The notes beneath the pieces were generated by a model. The model ran no database searches, was not told the origin of the DNA, and saw nothing but the letters and a program-made list of their open reading frames with translations. The position numbers and the translations under genes were made by a program. Shown here in pieces: positions 1-8,942 of a stretch of DNA of 64,000 nt. Every line of letters starts with the position of its first letter. Positions within the stretch are counted from its first letter, which is position 1. The DNA is taken from positions 240,585-304,584 of the forward strand of contig NZ_LZRP01000005.1 of assembly GCF_001678665.1 (NCBI RefSeq), in the 5' to 3' direction. This DNA comes from Erythrobacter sp. QSSC1-22B. GTDB lineage: Bacteria > Pseudomonadota > Alphaproteobacteria > Sphingomonadales > Sphingomonadaceae.

Positions 1-156
1 GCTCATCATGACGTTCATGATCGCCCCGATCCCGCTGAGCAGGAAGGCTGGGGCGAGCGAGAGCTGCACCATCTGCTGCACGCGTGGCGTGCTCGCAGTG
101 CGTTCGAGCAGATCGAAGGCGAAACTGCCGCCGACGGTGAGGAGATCTAGCGTCAT
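1..156 (-). CDS. DUF2721 family membrane protein (partial, N-terminus only)
   Basis: Only the first 52 codons lie in the window; the gene continues off the left edge. The reading runs from ATG at 156 downwards and gives an amphipathic start followed by a hydrophobic segment with LAPAFLLSGIGAIMNVMMS, which matches the conserved opening of DUF2721 membrane proteins (LAPAFLLAGIG.LLNVM). Function of the family is unknown. The start lies 3 bases from the stop of der, which precedes it on the same strand, so the two are probably co-transcribed. Confidence 0.7.
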   Translation of the reverse strand, partial: MTLDLLTVGGSFAFDLLERTASTPRVQQMVQLSLAPAFLLSGIGAIMNVMMS

Positions 157-159
157 AGG

Positions 160-1557
160 CTAATCTTTGACGAAGGGGTTCTTGGGGCTTTTGAGGGTCA
201 GGCGCACCGGCACCGCATCGAAACCGAGCTTGGCGCGGATGCCATTGACCAGATAGCGTTCGTAGCTGGTCGGCAGCGCATCGAGCCTGGTACCGAAAAT
301 GACGAACCGCGGCGGGCGGGTGCCGACCTGCGTGATATAGCGCAGCTTGATCCGCCGACCCTTGGGTGCGGGTGGCGGGTTGGTTTCGAGCGCATCGTCG
401 AACCAGCGGTTGAGCGCGGCGGTGGGAACCCGCTTGGACCAGCTGGCGCGAATATCGAAGGCGGCACCGAGCATCGTGTCGAGCCCCTTGCCGGTCTTGG
501 CACTGACCGCGAGCAGCGGCACACCGCGGACCTGCGCCAGGCCATCGTCGAGCGCCGCGCGCACGCCGTTGAACAGTCCGCTGGCGTCCTCGGCGATGTC
601 CCATTTGTTGATCGCCACCATGAGTGCACGGCCCTCCTGGAGCGCGCGGTCGGCGATCTTGAGGTCCTGATGCTCGAGCCCCTGCGTCGCATCGAGCAGC
701 AACACCACGACTTCGGCGAAATCGATCGCGCGGTGGGCGTCGGCGACCGACATCTTCTCCAGCTTGTCTTGCACCTTGGCGCGCTTGCGCATGCCCGCGG
801 TGTCGACCAGATGGATGTCGCGCTGTTCGCCGGTCTTGGGGTCGGTCCACTGGTAATCGATCGCGATCGAGTCGCGGGTGATCCCGGCCTCCGGCCCGGT
901 CAGCAGGCGGTCCTCGCCCAGCAGCCGGTTGATCAGCGTCGATTTGCCCGCATTGGGACGACCAACGATGGCAAGCTTGAGCGGGCCGAGCGTGACCTCC
1001 TCGTCCTCGTCGACATATTCGATCCGCTCGGCAGCCGCATCGGCCTTCTCGCCGATGATCGGCCACAGCGCGGCGAACAGATCCGCGATGCCGTCGCCGT
1101 GCTCGGCGGATAGCCCGACCGGCTCGCCGAAGCCGAGATTGTAGCATTCGAGCACGCCTGCCTCGCCAGCGCGGCCTTCGGCCTTGTTCGCGACCAGGAT
1201 CACGGGAAGGTGCTGCTCGCGCAGCCAGCGGCTGATTTCCTCGTCGAGCGGGGTCAGTCCGGCGCGCGCATCGACGACCAGCAGCGCGGCATCGGCGCCT
1301 TCGAGGCTGACTTCGGTCTGCTTGCGCATCCGGCCGGGCAGGCTGGCGGGATCGTCGTCTTCCCAGCCCGCGGTATCGACGATGGTGAATTCCAGACCGG
1401 CCAGCGAGGCATCCCCCATCCGCCGGTCGCGGGTGACACCGGGCTGGTCGTCGACCAGCGCCAGCTTCTTGCCGACCAGCCGGTTGAACAGCGTCGACTT
1501 GCCGACATTCGGGCGGCCGATTATGATCACGGTCGGTTTGGTTGATTGGGTTTTCAT
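160..1557 (-). CDS. der: Ribosome biogenesis GTPase Der (EngA)
   Basis: Der is a double GTPase needed for maturation of the 50S ribosomal subunit. The 465-residue product has two tandem G domains. The first opens with GRPNVGKST near residue 15 and carries DTAGWE; the second opens with GRPNAGKST near residue 200 and carries DTAG and NKWD. A C-terminal KH-like domain ends in KNPFVKD. Length is normal for alphaproteobacteria. I chose ATG 1557 (MKTQSTKPTVIIIGRPNV) because the P-loop follows at the usual distance; the frame stays open to 1638, but that extension is arginine-rich and unlike Der. Confidence 0.97.
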   Translation of the reverse strand: MKTQSTKPTVIIIGRPNVGKSTLFNRLVGKKLALVDDQPGVTRDRRMGDASLAGLEFTIVDTAGWEDDDPASLPGRMRKQTEVSLEGADAALLVVDARAGLTPLDEEISRWLREQHLPVILVANKAEGRAGEAGVLECYNLGFGEPVGLSAEHGDGIADLFAALWPIIGEKADAAAERIEYVDEDEEVTLGPLKLAIVGRPNAGKSTLINRLLGEDRLLTGPEAGITRDSIAIDYQWTDPKTGEQRDIHLVDTAGMRKRAKVQDKLEKMSVADAHRAIDFAEVVVLLLDATQGLEHQDLKIADRALQEGRALMVAINKWDIAEDASGLFNGVRAALDDGLAQVRGVPLLAVSAKTGKGLDTMLGAAFDIRASWSKRVPTAALNRWFDDALETNPPPAPKGRRIKLRYITQVGTRPPRFVIFGTRLDALPTSYERYLVNGIRAKLGFDAVPVRLTLKSPKNPFVKD

Positions 1558-1706
1558 GACGCGCCGGCAGGTGGCCCTTGTTGCGCGATTTGGCAAGGAT
1601 ATCGCGGCGCTTGGCGGCGACCGACCGGGCGCTGGCAAGATGGTGAATTCGGGTTAACCTCATTCGAAAGGTATGTTGCAAGGCCCATGCGGCAATAATT
1701 TGCCGC

Positions 1707-2300
1707 ATGAGCAAACCCATCGCCTTCGGCCTTACCGCCCTCGCCCTGCTGGCAGCGTCACCCGCGCTGGCGCAATCTTCCGCCGATTTCGGCTTTGACC
1801 CGCGCGGTGCCGAGCTGGCCCCCTATCTGCAATGCGTGCCCTATGCGCGCGAGGTATCGGGAATCCGCATTTACGGCGATGCGCACACCTGGTGGCAGCA
1901 GGCCGAAGGCCGCTATGCGACCGGGCATGCGCCGAAGGTTGGGGCCGTGTTGGCGTTCCGACCGCATCGCTCGATGCAATTGGGCCATGTCGCAACGGTC
2001 AGCAGGGTCGTCGACGGTCGCCGGGTGTTGCTCGATCACGCCAACTGGTCGCCGATCGACGGGCGCCGCGGCCAGATCGAGCGCGATGTGCTGGCGGTGG
2101 ATGTTTCGCCGGCCAACGACTGGAGCGCGGTGCGCGTCTGGTACCATCCGCTCGGAGGGCTGGGCAAAACCGAATGGCCAGTCGAGGGCTTCATCTATTC
2201 GGACCGCACGCGCAGCGCCCCGGTGCGGGTCGCGCAAGGGCCGACCCGGCTCAAAAGTTCGCGCCAGTTCCTGAGCGCCTTCAACGAATTCTCGAACTGA
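1707..2300 (+). CDS. Secreted CHAP-domain protein (putative peptidoglycan amidase)
   Basis: A 197-residue protein with a clear Sec signal peptide (residues 1-22, ending ASPALAQ). The mature part has the CHAP (NlpC/P60-like) layout: the probable catalytic cysteine in LQCVPYAREVSG near residue 43 and the histidine in GHVATV near residue 94, with the characteristic GDAHTWW and GAVLAF segments between them. CHAP proteins cleave amide bonds in peptidoglycan. The substrate here is inferred from the family only. It stands alone, divergent from der. Confidence 0.82.
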   Translation: MSKPIAFGLTALALLAASPALAQSSADFGFDPRGAELAPYLQCVPYAREVSGIRIYGDAHTWWQQAEGRYATGHAPKVGAVLAFRPHRSMQLGHVATVSRVVDGRRVLLDHANWSPIDGRRGQIERDVLAVDVSPANDWSAVRVWYHPLGGLGKTEWPVEGFIYSDRTRSAPVRVAQGPTRLKSSRQFLSAFNEFSN

Positions 2301-2317
2301 GGCGCTAAAAATCCGCT

Positions 2318-2602
2318 CTAGTCGGCCTTGGCGACCGGCGGGTTCTCGCCCAGATCCTCGTACCAGGCTTCGACCGGACCGGTCAGCTTGATCGTCAGCG
2401 GATTGCCCTTGCGATCCATGGTCTTGCCCGCCTGAACGCGAATCCAGCCTTCGGAGACGCAGAATTCGTCGACATTGGTGCGCACGGAATCCTTGAAACG
2501 AATGCCGACGCCGCGCCTAAGCAGCTCGGCATCGAAAAATTCGCTGCGCGGGTTCACCGAAAGGCGGTCGGGCGGGGTATCGTTGCTGGCTGTTTCGCTC
2601 AT
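2318..2602 (-). CDS. DUF3297 family protein
   Basis: A 94-residue soluble protein containing PPDRLSVNPRSEFFD, RGVGIRFK and EGWIRVQAGK, the signature segments of DUF3297, a small family common in Alpha- and Betaproteobacteria. No function is established. Length is typical. It is convergent with the CHAP gene, 17 bases apart. Confidence 0.85.
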   Translation of the reverse strand: MSETASNDTPPDRLSVNPRSEFFDAELLRRGVGIRFKDSVRTNVDEFCVSEGWIRVQAGKTMDRKGNPLTIKLTGPVEAWYEDLGENPPVAKAD

Positions 2603-2678
2603 CCCGCGCCCCTAAGACGCAGCGCAGGGTCCCGCAAGTTCAATCGCCTTGCAGGATCGTTGTACCCGCGTTCCAGGA

Positions 2679-2855
2679 TCAATCGGGGATCGATATCTCG
2701 TCGGGATTGCGACCGGGATTGTCGGTGTCGGGCTGGAGCGGCGTGATCTCGGGCGGTTCGCGCATCGGCGCCTCGTTGGGCGGGCTCGCGGGCGGCATTT
2801 CATTCGGGGCGCCGGGTTCGATCGTATCGGGGGAGGGGTCGGGTTGGGTAGCCAT
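2679..2855 (-). CDS. Small proline/acid-rich hypothetical protein
   Basis: A 58-residue protein starting MATQPDPSPDTIEP, rich in Pro, Glu and Asp and probably disordered. I chose ATG 2855 because the longer frame upstream becomes arginine-rich and unlike the rest. The next small gene on the same strand ends 11 bases before this start, and both have the same PD-rich composition, so the two may form one unit. I see no domain. Confidence 0.5.
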   Translation of the reverse strand: MATQPDPSPDTIEPGAPNEMPPASPPNEAPMREPPEITPLQPDTDNPGRNPDEISIPD

Positions 2856-2866
2856 GCTTGAATTCC

Positions 2867-3091
2867 TCAGTCGGGGGGCAGGAGGGGGGCAGACCGCATC
2901 GCACGTTGCGAGGTGTCGCCCTTTCGGTCGGGTCTCTCGGTATCGATCTCGCTTTGGTCGGTGCGATGGCCGAGCGGCTCGCCCTCGGTCTCGCCATCCT
3001 CTTCCATTTCCGCAGCGGATTTGGGATCGACATCGGGATCGATCACCGGCGGAGTATCGGGCGGGGTCTTGGGCGTGTCGTAATCGGCCAT
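2867..3091 (-). CDS. Small acidic, proline-rich hypothetical protein
   Basis: A 74-residue protein starting MADYDTPKTPPDTPPVIDPD with an acidic middle (AAEMEEDGETEGE). It has no hydrophobic segment and is probably disordered. The start is preceded by AGGAAGGTGCTCA, a good ribosome binding site, which supports ATG 3091 over the longer frame. It is likely co-transcribed with the similar small gene downstream at 2679-2855. Function unknown. Confidence 0.55.
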   Translation of the reverse strand: MADYDTPKTPPDTPPVIDPDVDPKSAAEMEEDGETEGEPLGHRTDQSEIDTERPDRKGDTSQRAMRSAPLLPPD

Positions 3092-3237
3092 TGAGCACCT
3101 TCCTTTGACTACCAACGGCGGAGCTGCCCGCACCGTTCCTTCCACCTATCGCCGCGCTTGCCCTTTTTGGCGCATCCGATTAGAGGCACGCGCCTACACG
3201 CGCGGCGTGGCTGTCGACGCGCGGCTTCATTCGGGTT

Positions 3238-3322
3238 GCGGGCGTGGCGGAATTGGTAGACGCGCTGGTTTTAGGTACCAGTATCGAAAGATGTGGGGGT
3301 TCGAGTCCCTTCGCCCGCACCA
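3238..3322 (+). tRNA. tRNA-Leu (anticodon UAG)
   Basis: An 85-nt cloverleaf. The acceptor stem GCGGGCG (3238-3244) pairs with CGCCCGC (3312-3318), followed by A and an encoded CCA. The anticodon arm is CTGGT-TTTAGGT-ACCAG with anticodon TAG, and the TTCGAGTCC T-arm is present. The long variable arm fits a class II leucine tRNA. It lies 59 bases upstream of tig. Confidence 0.96.
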
Positions 3323-3381
3323 GTCGCCATCCGGCAGCCTCTCGCCCAGCACCGGTTAGACCCATTCAAGAGTACCCATTC

Positions 3382-4962
3382 ATGCAGATCACCGAGACGA
3401 CGAACGAAGGCCTCAAGCGCGGCTACAAGCTGACGGTCCCCGCCAAAGACATCGACGCGCGGGTTTCCGCCGAGGTCAAGAAGCTCGCCCCGCAGGTCCG
3501 CATGCCCGGCTTCCGCCCCGGTAAGGTGCCCGCCAATCTGGTGCGCAAGATGCACGGCGAGCAGATGCACGCGCAGGTCATGAACGACACGATTCGCGAA
3601 TCGGTCGACAATCTGATGCGCGAGAAGCAGCTGCGCCCCGCGATGCAGCCCAAGATCGATCTCGACGAGACCTACGAGCAAGGCAAGGACGTCGAACTGA
3701 CGGTCGAGCTCGAAATCCTGCCCAAGGTCGAGACCCCCGATGTCGACGGGTTGAAGCTGGAAAAGCTGACCGTGCCCGTGACCGACGAACAGGTCGACGA
3801 GGCGATCGGCCAGCTGACCGCGAACAACAAGAGCTATAAGGACGCCGCCAAGTCGAAGAAGGCGGCCGATGGCGACCAGCTGATCATCGATTTCGTCGGC
3901 AGCATCGACGGAGTCGAATTCGAAGGCGGCAAGGCCGAAGGCGCGCCGCTGGTAATCGGCTCGGGCCAGTTCATCCCCGGCTTCGAGGAGCAGCTCACCG
4001 GGGTCAAGACCGGCGACGAAAAGACCATCACGGTCACTTTCCCGGAAGATTACCAGGCCCCGCATCTCGCGGGCAAGGCGGCCCAGTTCGCCATCACCGT
4101 CCAGCAGGTGAAGGTCGAGGACGAGACCAAGGCCGACGACGAATTCGCCAAGAACCTCGGCCTCGAGAGCCTCGACAAGCTCAAGGAACTGCTGCGCGCG
4201 CAGCTTGAGCAGGAGACCGCCGGTCTCACCCGCACGCAGATGAAGCGCGCGCTGCTCGACCAGCTGGCTTCGGGTCATGATTTCGCGGTGCCGCAGGGCA
4301 TGGTCGATGCCGAGTTCGAGCAGATCTGGGCGCAGCTCCAGCAGGAAGCGTCGCAGTCCGACGATCCCGCCGAGGCGATGAAGGAGATCGAGGCCGAGAA
4401 GGACGATTACCGCCACATCGCCGAACGCCGCGTGCGTTTGGGCCTGCTGCTGTCGGAGATCGGCCAGTCCAACGGCGTCGAAGTCAGCGGCCAGGAAATG
4501 TCGATGCTGATCCAGCAGGCGGCGCAGCAATACCGCGCCGAAGATCGCGAGCGCTTCATCCAGTATGTCCAGCAAGAGCCGATGGCCGCAGCCCAGCTGC
4601 GCGCGCCGCTCTATGAGGACAAGGTTGTCGATTTCCTGTTCGACAAGGCCGAAGTGACCGAGCGCGAAGTGACCCGCGAGGAACTCGAGGCGGCCATCGA
4701 AGCGGACGAGGATTCCGAGGAAACCAAGAAGCCCGCGGCCAAGAAGAAGGCCCCGGCCAAGAAGGCTCCGGCGAAAAAGGCTGCTGCGAAGAAGGGCGAC
4801 GACAAGCCGGCTGACGACGAGCAGCCGGCCCCCAAGAAAGCCGCTGCAAAGAAAGCCGCCCCCAAGAAGGAAGCGGCCCAGACGGAAGGCGCCGAGAAGC
4901 CTGCTGCGAAGAAGGCTCCCGCGAAGAAGGCCCCGGCCAAGAAACCTGTCGCCAAGAAATAA
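3382..4962 (+). CDS. tig: Trigger factor (peptidyl-prolyl isomerase chaperone) with a Lys/Ala-rich C-terminal tail
   Basis: Trigger factor binds nascent chains at the ribosome exit tunnel. The 526-residue product has the N-terminal ribosome-binding domain with a variant signature (GFRPGKVPANLV near residue 47; the canonical motif is GFRxGKxP), then an FKBP-type PPIase domain (GDQLIIDFVGSIDG to about 250) and the helical C-terminal chaperone domain to about 445. The last 80 residues are unusual: repeated PAKKA/AAKK units resembling a histone H1 tail. I chose ATG 3382 (MQITETTNEGLKR), the conserved start; the frame is open back through tRNA-Leu, which cannot be coding. It sits upstream of clpP and clpX. 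Confidence 0.96.
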   Translation: MQITETTNEGLKRGYKLTVPAKDIDARVSAEVKKLAPQVRMPGFRPGKVPANLVRKMHGEQMHAQVMNDTIRESVDNLMREKQLRPAMQPKIDLDETYEQGKDVELTVELEILPKVETPDVDGLKLEKLTVPVTDEQVDEAIGQLTANNKSYKDAAKSKKAADGDQLIIDFVGSIDGVEFEGGKAEGAPLVIGSGQFIPGFEEQLTGVKTGDEKTITVTFPEDYQAPHLAGKAAQFAITVQQVKVEDETKADDEFAKNLGLESLDKLKELLRAQLEQETAGLTRTQMKRALLDQLASGHDFAVPQGMVDAEFEQIWAQLQQEASQSDDPAEAMKEIEAEKDDYRHIAERRVRLGLLLSEIGQSNGVEVSGQEMSMLIQQAAQQYRAEDRERFIQYVQQEPMAAAQLRAPLYEDKVVDFLFDKAEVTEREVTREELEAAIEADEDSEETKKPAAKKKAPAKKAPAKKAAAKKGDDKPADDEQPAPKKAAAKKAAPKKEAAQTEGAEKPAAKKAPAKKAPAKKPVAKK

Positions 4963-4992
4963 TTCAGCAACGCGCAGATACGAGCAGATAGG

Positions 4993-5030
4993 AAAAGGGC
5001 GGCGGGTCGTGATGACCTTGCCGCCCTTTT
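4993..5030. terminator. Rho-independent terminator after tig
   Basis: AAAAGGGCGGC pairs with GCCGCCCTTTT around a loop, ending in a T-run on the + strand and, because of the A-run on the left arm, also usable by the opposing antiporter gene. It lies between the two convergent genes. Confidence 0.85.
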
Positions 5031-5069
5031 CTCTGGCTGGAGCCCCTTGCTAGCTGCCGGCGACGTGGC

Positions 5070-6422
5070 TCAATCGGTCTGCCGGGCTTGTTTGCCCGTC
5101 GGCTCTGCCGGACGCGGCGTCAGATGCGCCATGTCTTCCTTCTGCCCAATATGGATATGCGCCTTGCGGCCCTCGACATAAGCGATGAGCGGCCCTGCCA
5201 GCACCCCGTGAACCACGATGGACACGAGGATCGCGAAACTGACCGTAGCCCATAGCAGGGGCAGGCCCTCGAACTCGCCGTGGTTCTGGCCATAGGCGAG
5301 GTAGTAGATCGAACCCATCCCGCGCACGCCGAGGAAGGCGATTGCCACCTTCCCCGCCATCGGAAGGTCGGACCGGCTTTCGGCCAGCAACCCGGATAGC
5401 GGACGGATCACGAAGACCAGCGCCAGCGCCAGCAGCGCCGCGGGCCAAGTGAGCGCGTTGAGCACACCGCTGGCGAGCATGACCCCGAAGCCGAGCAGGA
5501 CCGCGACCAGTACGATCTGTTCGATCTGGTCGATGAAATGATGGCTGATCTTGTGGTAGCGGCTGGCGTTCTCGCGCTGGCGCGCGGTGACCGCCGCGAC
5601 GAAGACCGCAAGGAACCCATAGCCATGGACAAGCTCTGCCGACCCATAGGCGAGCAGCAGCGTGCCAAGCACGACAAGGCCTTCGCGGGTCGAATATTTG
5701 GGCGCCGCTTCCTCGACCTTGTCGATCGGCGCGTCAGCCTCGCGTTCGAACACATACCAGGCGCCAACCCGGCCGATGCCCCAACCCACTGCGACGCCTG
5801 CCGCGATCCGATAGACGAGGTCGAAGGCCGCCCATTCGAGCGTCCATGCCCCCAGTGCGGACATCCCAAGCGCCGCGATCGCGAGATGGGTGAAGGGGAA
5901 GGCCAGCCCGTCGTTGATGCCAGCTTCTACGGTCAGGCTGAAACGGACGTCGTGGCGCTTGCCTTCGCCCGGCGGGCCGACCTGAACGCTGCGCGCCAAC
6001 ACGGGATCGGTGGGCGCCAGCGCCGCGCCGAGCAGGATCGCGCTGGCTGGCGCGAGCCCGACCGCCCACCAGCCAAAGAACGCAACCGCAATGATGGTCA
6101 GCGGCATCGCAACGACGAGCAGTGGCCATATCTGGCGCCAATTGCGCCAGCTCACCGGCCGGTCGATGGCGATCCCCGCTGCGGCGAGGCTGGCGATGAC
6201 GATGAATTCGGTGACATACTCCAGCGTCAGCGCGTCGAACCCGTCCCATGCCGGATTGAAGAACGGAAGCCGCAGCGGCAGCGAGGCGAGCAGGAAACCC
6301 GCGCCGACATAGAGGATGGGAAGCGACATCCACACTCTGGCCAGCCAGCGTTCCAGAGTGACCGCCAACATCAGCCCGAGGCCGAAGATGACGAACATCA
6401 TGATGCGTGGGTCAAATTCCAC
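5070..6422 (-). CDS. Cation:proton antiporter (CPA1/NhaP-type)
   Basis: A 450-residue integral membrane protein with about 12 hydrophobic segments. The family hallmarks are visible: LGAALAPTDPVLA near residue 135, and VEAGINDGLAFPF near 170, which carries the ND pair of CPA1-type Na+/H+ exchangers. The C-terminal 30 residues are hydrophilic and have no extra regulatory domain. It should exchange Na+ or K+ for protons across the inner membrane; the ion cannot be told from sequence. Convergent with tig. Confidence 0.88.
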   Translation of the reverse strand: MEFDPRIMMFVIFGLGLMLAVTLERWLARVWMSLPILYVGAGFLLASLPLRLPFFNPAWDGFDALTLEYVTEFIVIASLAAAGIAIDRPVSWRNWRQIWPLLVVAMPLTIIAVAFFGWWAVGLAPASAILLGAALAPTDPVLARSVQVGPPGEGKRHDVRFSLTVEAGINDGLAFPFTHLAIAALGMSALGAWTLEWAAFDLVYRIAAGVAVGWGIGRVGAWYVFEREADAPIDKVEEAAPKYSTREGLVVLGTLLLAYGSAELVHGYGFLAVFVAAVTARQRENASRYHKISHHFIDQIEQIVLVAVLLGFGVMLASGVLNALTWPAALLALALVFVIRPLSGLLAESRSDLPMAGKVAIAFLGVRGMGSIYYLAYGQNHGEFEGLPLLWATVSFAILVSIVVHGVLAGPLIAYVEGRKAHIHIGQKEDMAHLTPRPAEPTGKQARQTD

Positions 6423-6736
6423 GGATTATCGAACGGTTCTTTGTGTCATGGGACACCAACGCGCGAACCCTGATTTCGTGGCGTCGGTTTTGCACACGGC
6501 AATGGCACGAATATATAGAGTGAGGGCGGCGACTTGCGTGACCTCTGGCGGTACGGCGATCCATTCGCAAAATCCCGGCGGAGAATCCGCTCCTAAAGCG
6601 GGGCAGGACCGTTCCTTCGATCCCCGAGAAGGCGGCTTCTCCGCATTCCTCCGGGGAGACAAGGTTAAGCCCCTTGAATTCGCCCCCGCAGTCGCGACAT
6701 AGCGGGTTCATTCATTCACGACAGGATTCGCACCGT
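6423..6736. other. Intergenic region between antiporter and clpP with a possible structured leader
   Basis: Gene-free stretch between divergent genes. At 6621-6657 TCCCCG and CGGGGA flank an inner hairpin GAGAAG-gcgg-CTTCTC (6626-6641). This could be a structured 5' leader of clpP or an attenuator. There is no T-run after it. I see no convincing small ORF. Confidence 0.3.
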
Positions 6737-7441
6737 ATGATCGATCTGAGCGCGCAAATTGGCGATACCTACGGCTCGCAGGGGCAGTTTTCCCGTGACC
6801 CGGTGACCGGCGCACTGGTTCCGGTGGTGGTCGAGCAGACCAGCCGCGGCGAGCGCAGCTTCGACATCTTCAGCCGCCTGCTGCGCGAGCGGATCGTGTT
6901 CGTGACCGGCCAGGTCGAGGACGGCATGGCCTCGCTGATCACCGCGCAGCTGCTGTTTCTCGAGAGCGAGAACCCCTCCAAGCCGATCAGCATGTACATC
7001 AATTCGCCGGGCGGCGTGGTGACTGCCGGCATGGCGATCCACGACACCATGCAATACATCAAGCCGCGCGTCTCGACAGTGTGCCTCGGCCAGGCCGCCA
7101 GCATGGGCAGCTTCCTGCTCGCAGCGGGCGAGCCGGGGATGCGGATCGCGCTGCCCAATGCGCGGATCATGGTCCACCAGCCCTCGGGCGGCGCGCGCGG
7201 CATGGCTTCGGACATCGAGATCCAGGCGCGCGAGATCCTGCGCATCAAGAAGCGGATGAACGAACTCTACGAGAAATATACCGGCCGCACCCTCGAGGAG
7301 ATCGAGAAGGCGATGGATCGCGACACCTTCCTCGAAGCGGACGAAGCCATGGCTTTCGGCCTTGTCGACAAGGTGTTCGAGACGCGCCCCGAGAACGAGG
7401 AAAGCGACGAGAAGCCCGGCAGCGGCGGCGCTCCGAGCTGA
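6737..7441 (+). CDS. clpP: ATP-dependent Clp protease proteolytic subunit ClpP
   Basis: ClpP forms the tetradecameric serine-protease chamber fed by ClpX or ClpA. The 234-residue product has the catalytic Ser in [14 protein letters not shown] (about residue 121), His in [11 protein letters not shown] (about 146) and Asp in [12 protein letters not shown] (about 195). A 15-20-residue hydrophilic C-terminal tail is present. I chose ATG 6737 (MIDLSAQIG); an in-frame ATG at 6674 exists but would add 21 residues unlike ClpP. clpX follows 161 bases downstream in the usual order. Confidence 0.96.
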   Translation: MIDLSAQIGDTYGSQGQFSRDPVTGALVPVVVEQTSRGERSFDIFSRLLRERIVFVTGQVEDGMASLITAQLLFLESENPSKPISMYINSPGGVVTAGMAIHDTMQYIKPRVSTVCLGQAASMGSFLLAAGEPGMRIALPNARIMVHQPSGGARGMASDIEIQAREILRIKKRMNELYEKYTGRTLEEIEKAMDRDTFLEADEAMAFGLVDKVFETRPENEESDEKPGSGGAPS

Positions 7442-7602
7442 TCGCCATTGCTTAACGAGCTCTAAAGCGTAGCATTTTGGCAACCTTGCTGCTTCAGCTT
7501 GCGGCAAGGCAGTTGCGCTAGAACCATTTATGAAGGAAACCGACCTGTCCGGTCCTTGTGGACCGATTCAACCAGCTGGGTCAGGCGGGGAAGTATCTAG
7601 GT

Positions 7603-8868
7603 ATGACCGAATTGAGCGGAACCGATAGCAAGTCGACGCTGTATTGCAGCTTTTGCGGCAAGTCCCAGCACGAGGTGCGCAAGCTGATTGCGGGCCCAAC
7701 GGTGTTCATCTGCGATGAATGCGTCGAGCTGTGCAACGACATCATCCGCGAAGAGACCAAGGCCGGCATCGCCGGGCGCAAGGAAGGGGACATCCCCGCA
7801 CCTTCGGAAATCTTCGCGACGCTCAATGATTACGTCATTGGGCAGGACCGCGCCAAGCGCGTCCTCTCGGTCGCGGTGCACAACCATTACAAGCGCCTCA
7901 AGCACGCCGGCAAGTCGGGCGATGTCGAGCTGGCGAAGTCGAACATCCTGCTGGTCGGGCCGACCGGCTGTGGCAAGACGCTGCTGGCGCAGACGCTGGC
8001 GCGCACCTTCGACGTGCCCTTCACCATGGCTGATGCCACCACGCTGACCGAGGCCGGCTACGTCGGCGAGGATGTCGAGAACATCATCCTCAAGCTGCTC
8101 CAGTCGTCCGATTACAATGTCGAGAAGGCGCAGCACGGGATCGTCTATATCGACGAGATCGACAAGATCACCCGCAAGGCGGAAAACCCCTCGATCACCC
8201 GCGACGTGTCGGGCGAGGGCGTCCAGCAGGCGCTGCTCAAGCTGATGGAAGGCACCACTGCCAGCGTTCCGCCGCAGGGCGGGCGCAAGCATCCGCAGCA
8301 GGAATTCCTCCAGGTCGACACGACCAACATCCTGTTTATCTGCGGCGGTGCCTTTTCGGGCCTCGAGAAGATCATCGGCGACCGGCTGCAGAAGCGCAGC
8401 ATCGGCTTCGGCGCGCATGTCGCTGATCCCGACAAGCGTCGCGTCGGCGAGCTGCTCGAGAAGAGCGAGCCCGAGGATCTCCTGAAGTTCGGGCTGATCC
8501 CCGAATTCGTCGGCCGTCTGCCGGTGATCGCCACGCTGCGCGATCTCGATGTCGATGCGCTGGTGACGATCCTGACCGAGCCCAAGAACGCACTGATCAA
8601 GCAATACGCCAAGATGTTCGAGATCGAAGATGTCGAGCTGACCTTCACCGACGAGGCGCTCAAGGCGATCGCCGACCGCGCCATCGCCCGCAAGACCGGC
8701 GCCCGCGGGCTGCGTTCGATCGTCGAGAGCATATTGCTCGACACGATGTTCGACCTGCCCGACATGGACGGGATCACCGAGATCGTGGTCGACAAGGATG
8801 TGGTTGAAGGGCGCAAGGATCCGGTCCGGGTCCATGGCGGCAAGAAGGACAAGGAAGAAGCGGCCTGA
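7603..8868 (+). CDS. clpX: ATP-dependent Clp protease ATP-binding subunit ClpX
   Basis: ClpX is the AAA+ unfoldase partner of ClpP. The 421-residue protein has the N-terminal C4 zinc-binding domain (CSFCGKS ... CDECVELC, residues 12-42), Walker A GPTGCGKT near 120, Walker B YIDEID near 184, and the AAA+ segment [15 protein letters not shown] near 205. A charged C-terminus ends [11 protein letters not shown] 7603 gives the normal family length; an in-frame GTG at 7558 would only add a short non-conserved leader. Confidence 0.97.
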   Translation: MTELSGTDSKSTLYCSFCGKSQHEVRKLIAGPTVFICDECVELCNDIIREETKAGIAGRKEGDIPAPSEIFATLNDYVIGQDRAKRVLSVAVHNHYKRLKHAGKSGDVELAKSNILLVGPTGCGKTLLAQTLARTFDVPFTMADATTLTEAGYVGEDVENIILKLLQSSDYNVEKAQHGIVYIDEIDKITRKAENPSITRDVSGEGVQQALLKLMEGTTASVPPQGGRKHPQQEFLQVDTTNILFICGGAFSGLEKIIGDRLQKRSIGFGAHVADPDKRRVGELLEKSEPEDLLKFGLIPEFVGRLPVIATLRDLDVDALVTILTEPKNALIKQYAKMFEIEDVELTFTDEALKAIADRAIARKTGARGLRSIVESILLDTMFDLPDMDGITEIVVDKDVVEGRKDPVRVHGGKKDKEEAA

Positions 8869-8942
8869 CCAGCCTCTGGAGCGTGGGGATGCGCCGGCAA
8901 GCAAGTGCCGGTGCGCCTCCGCTCGCTTGTACTATAGCCTAG

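Noticed and set aside
3271..4575. Long open frame opposite tig (434 codons)
   Set aside because: It is the mirror of a GC-rich coding region; low-complexity Leu/Asp/Arg content and no domain. tig is certain.
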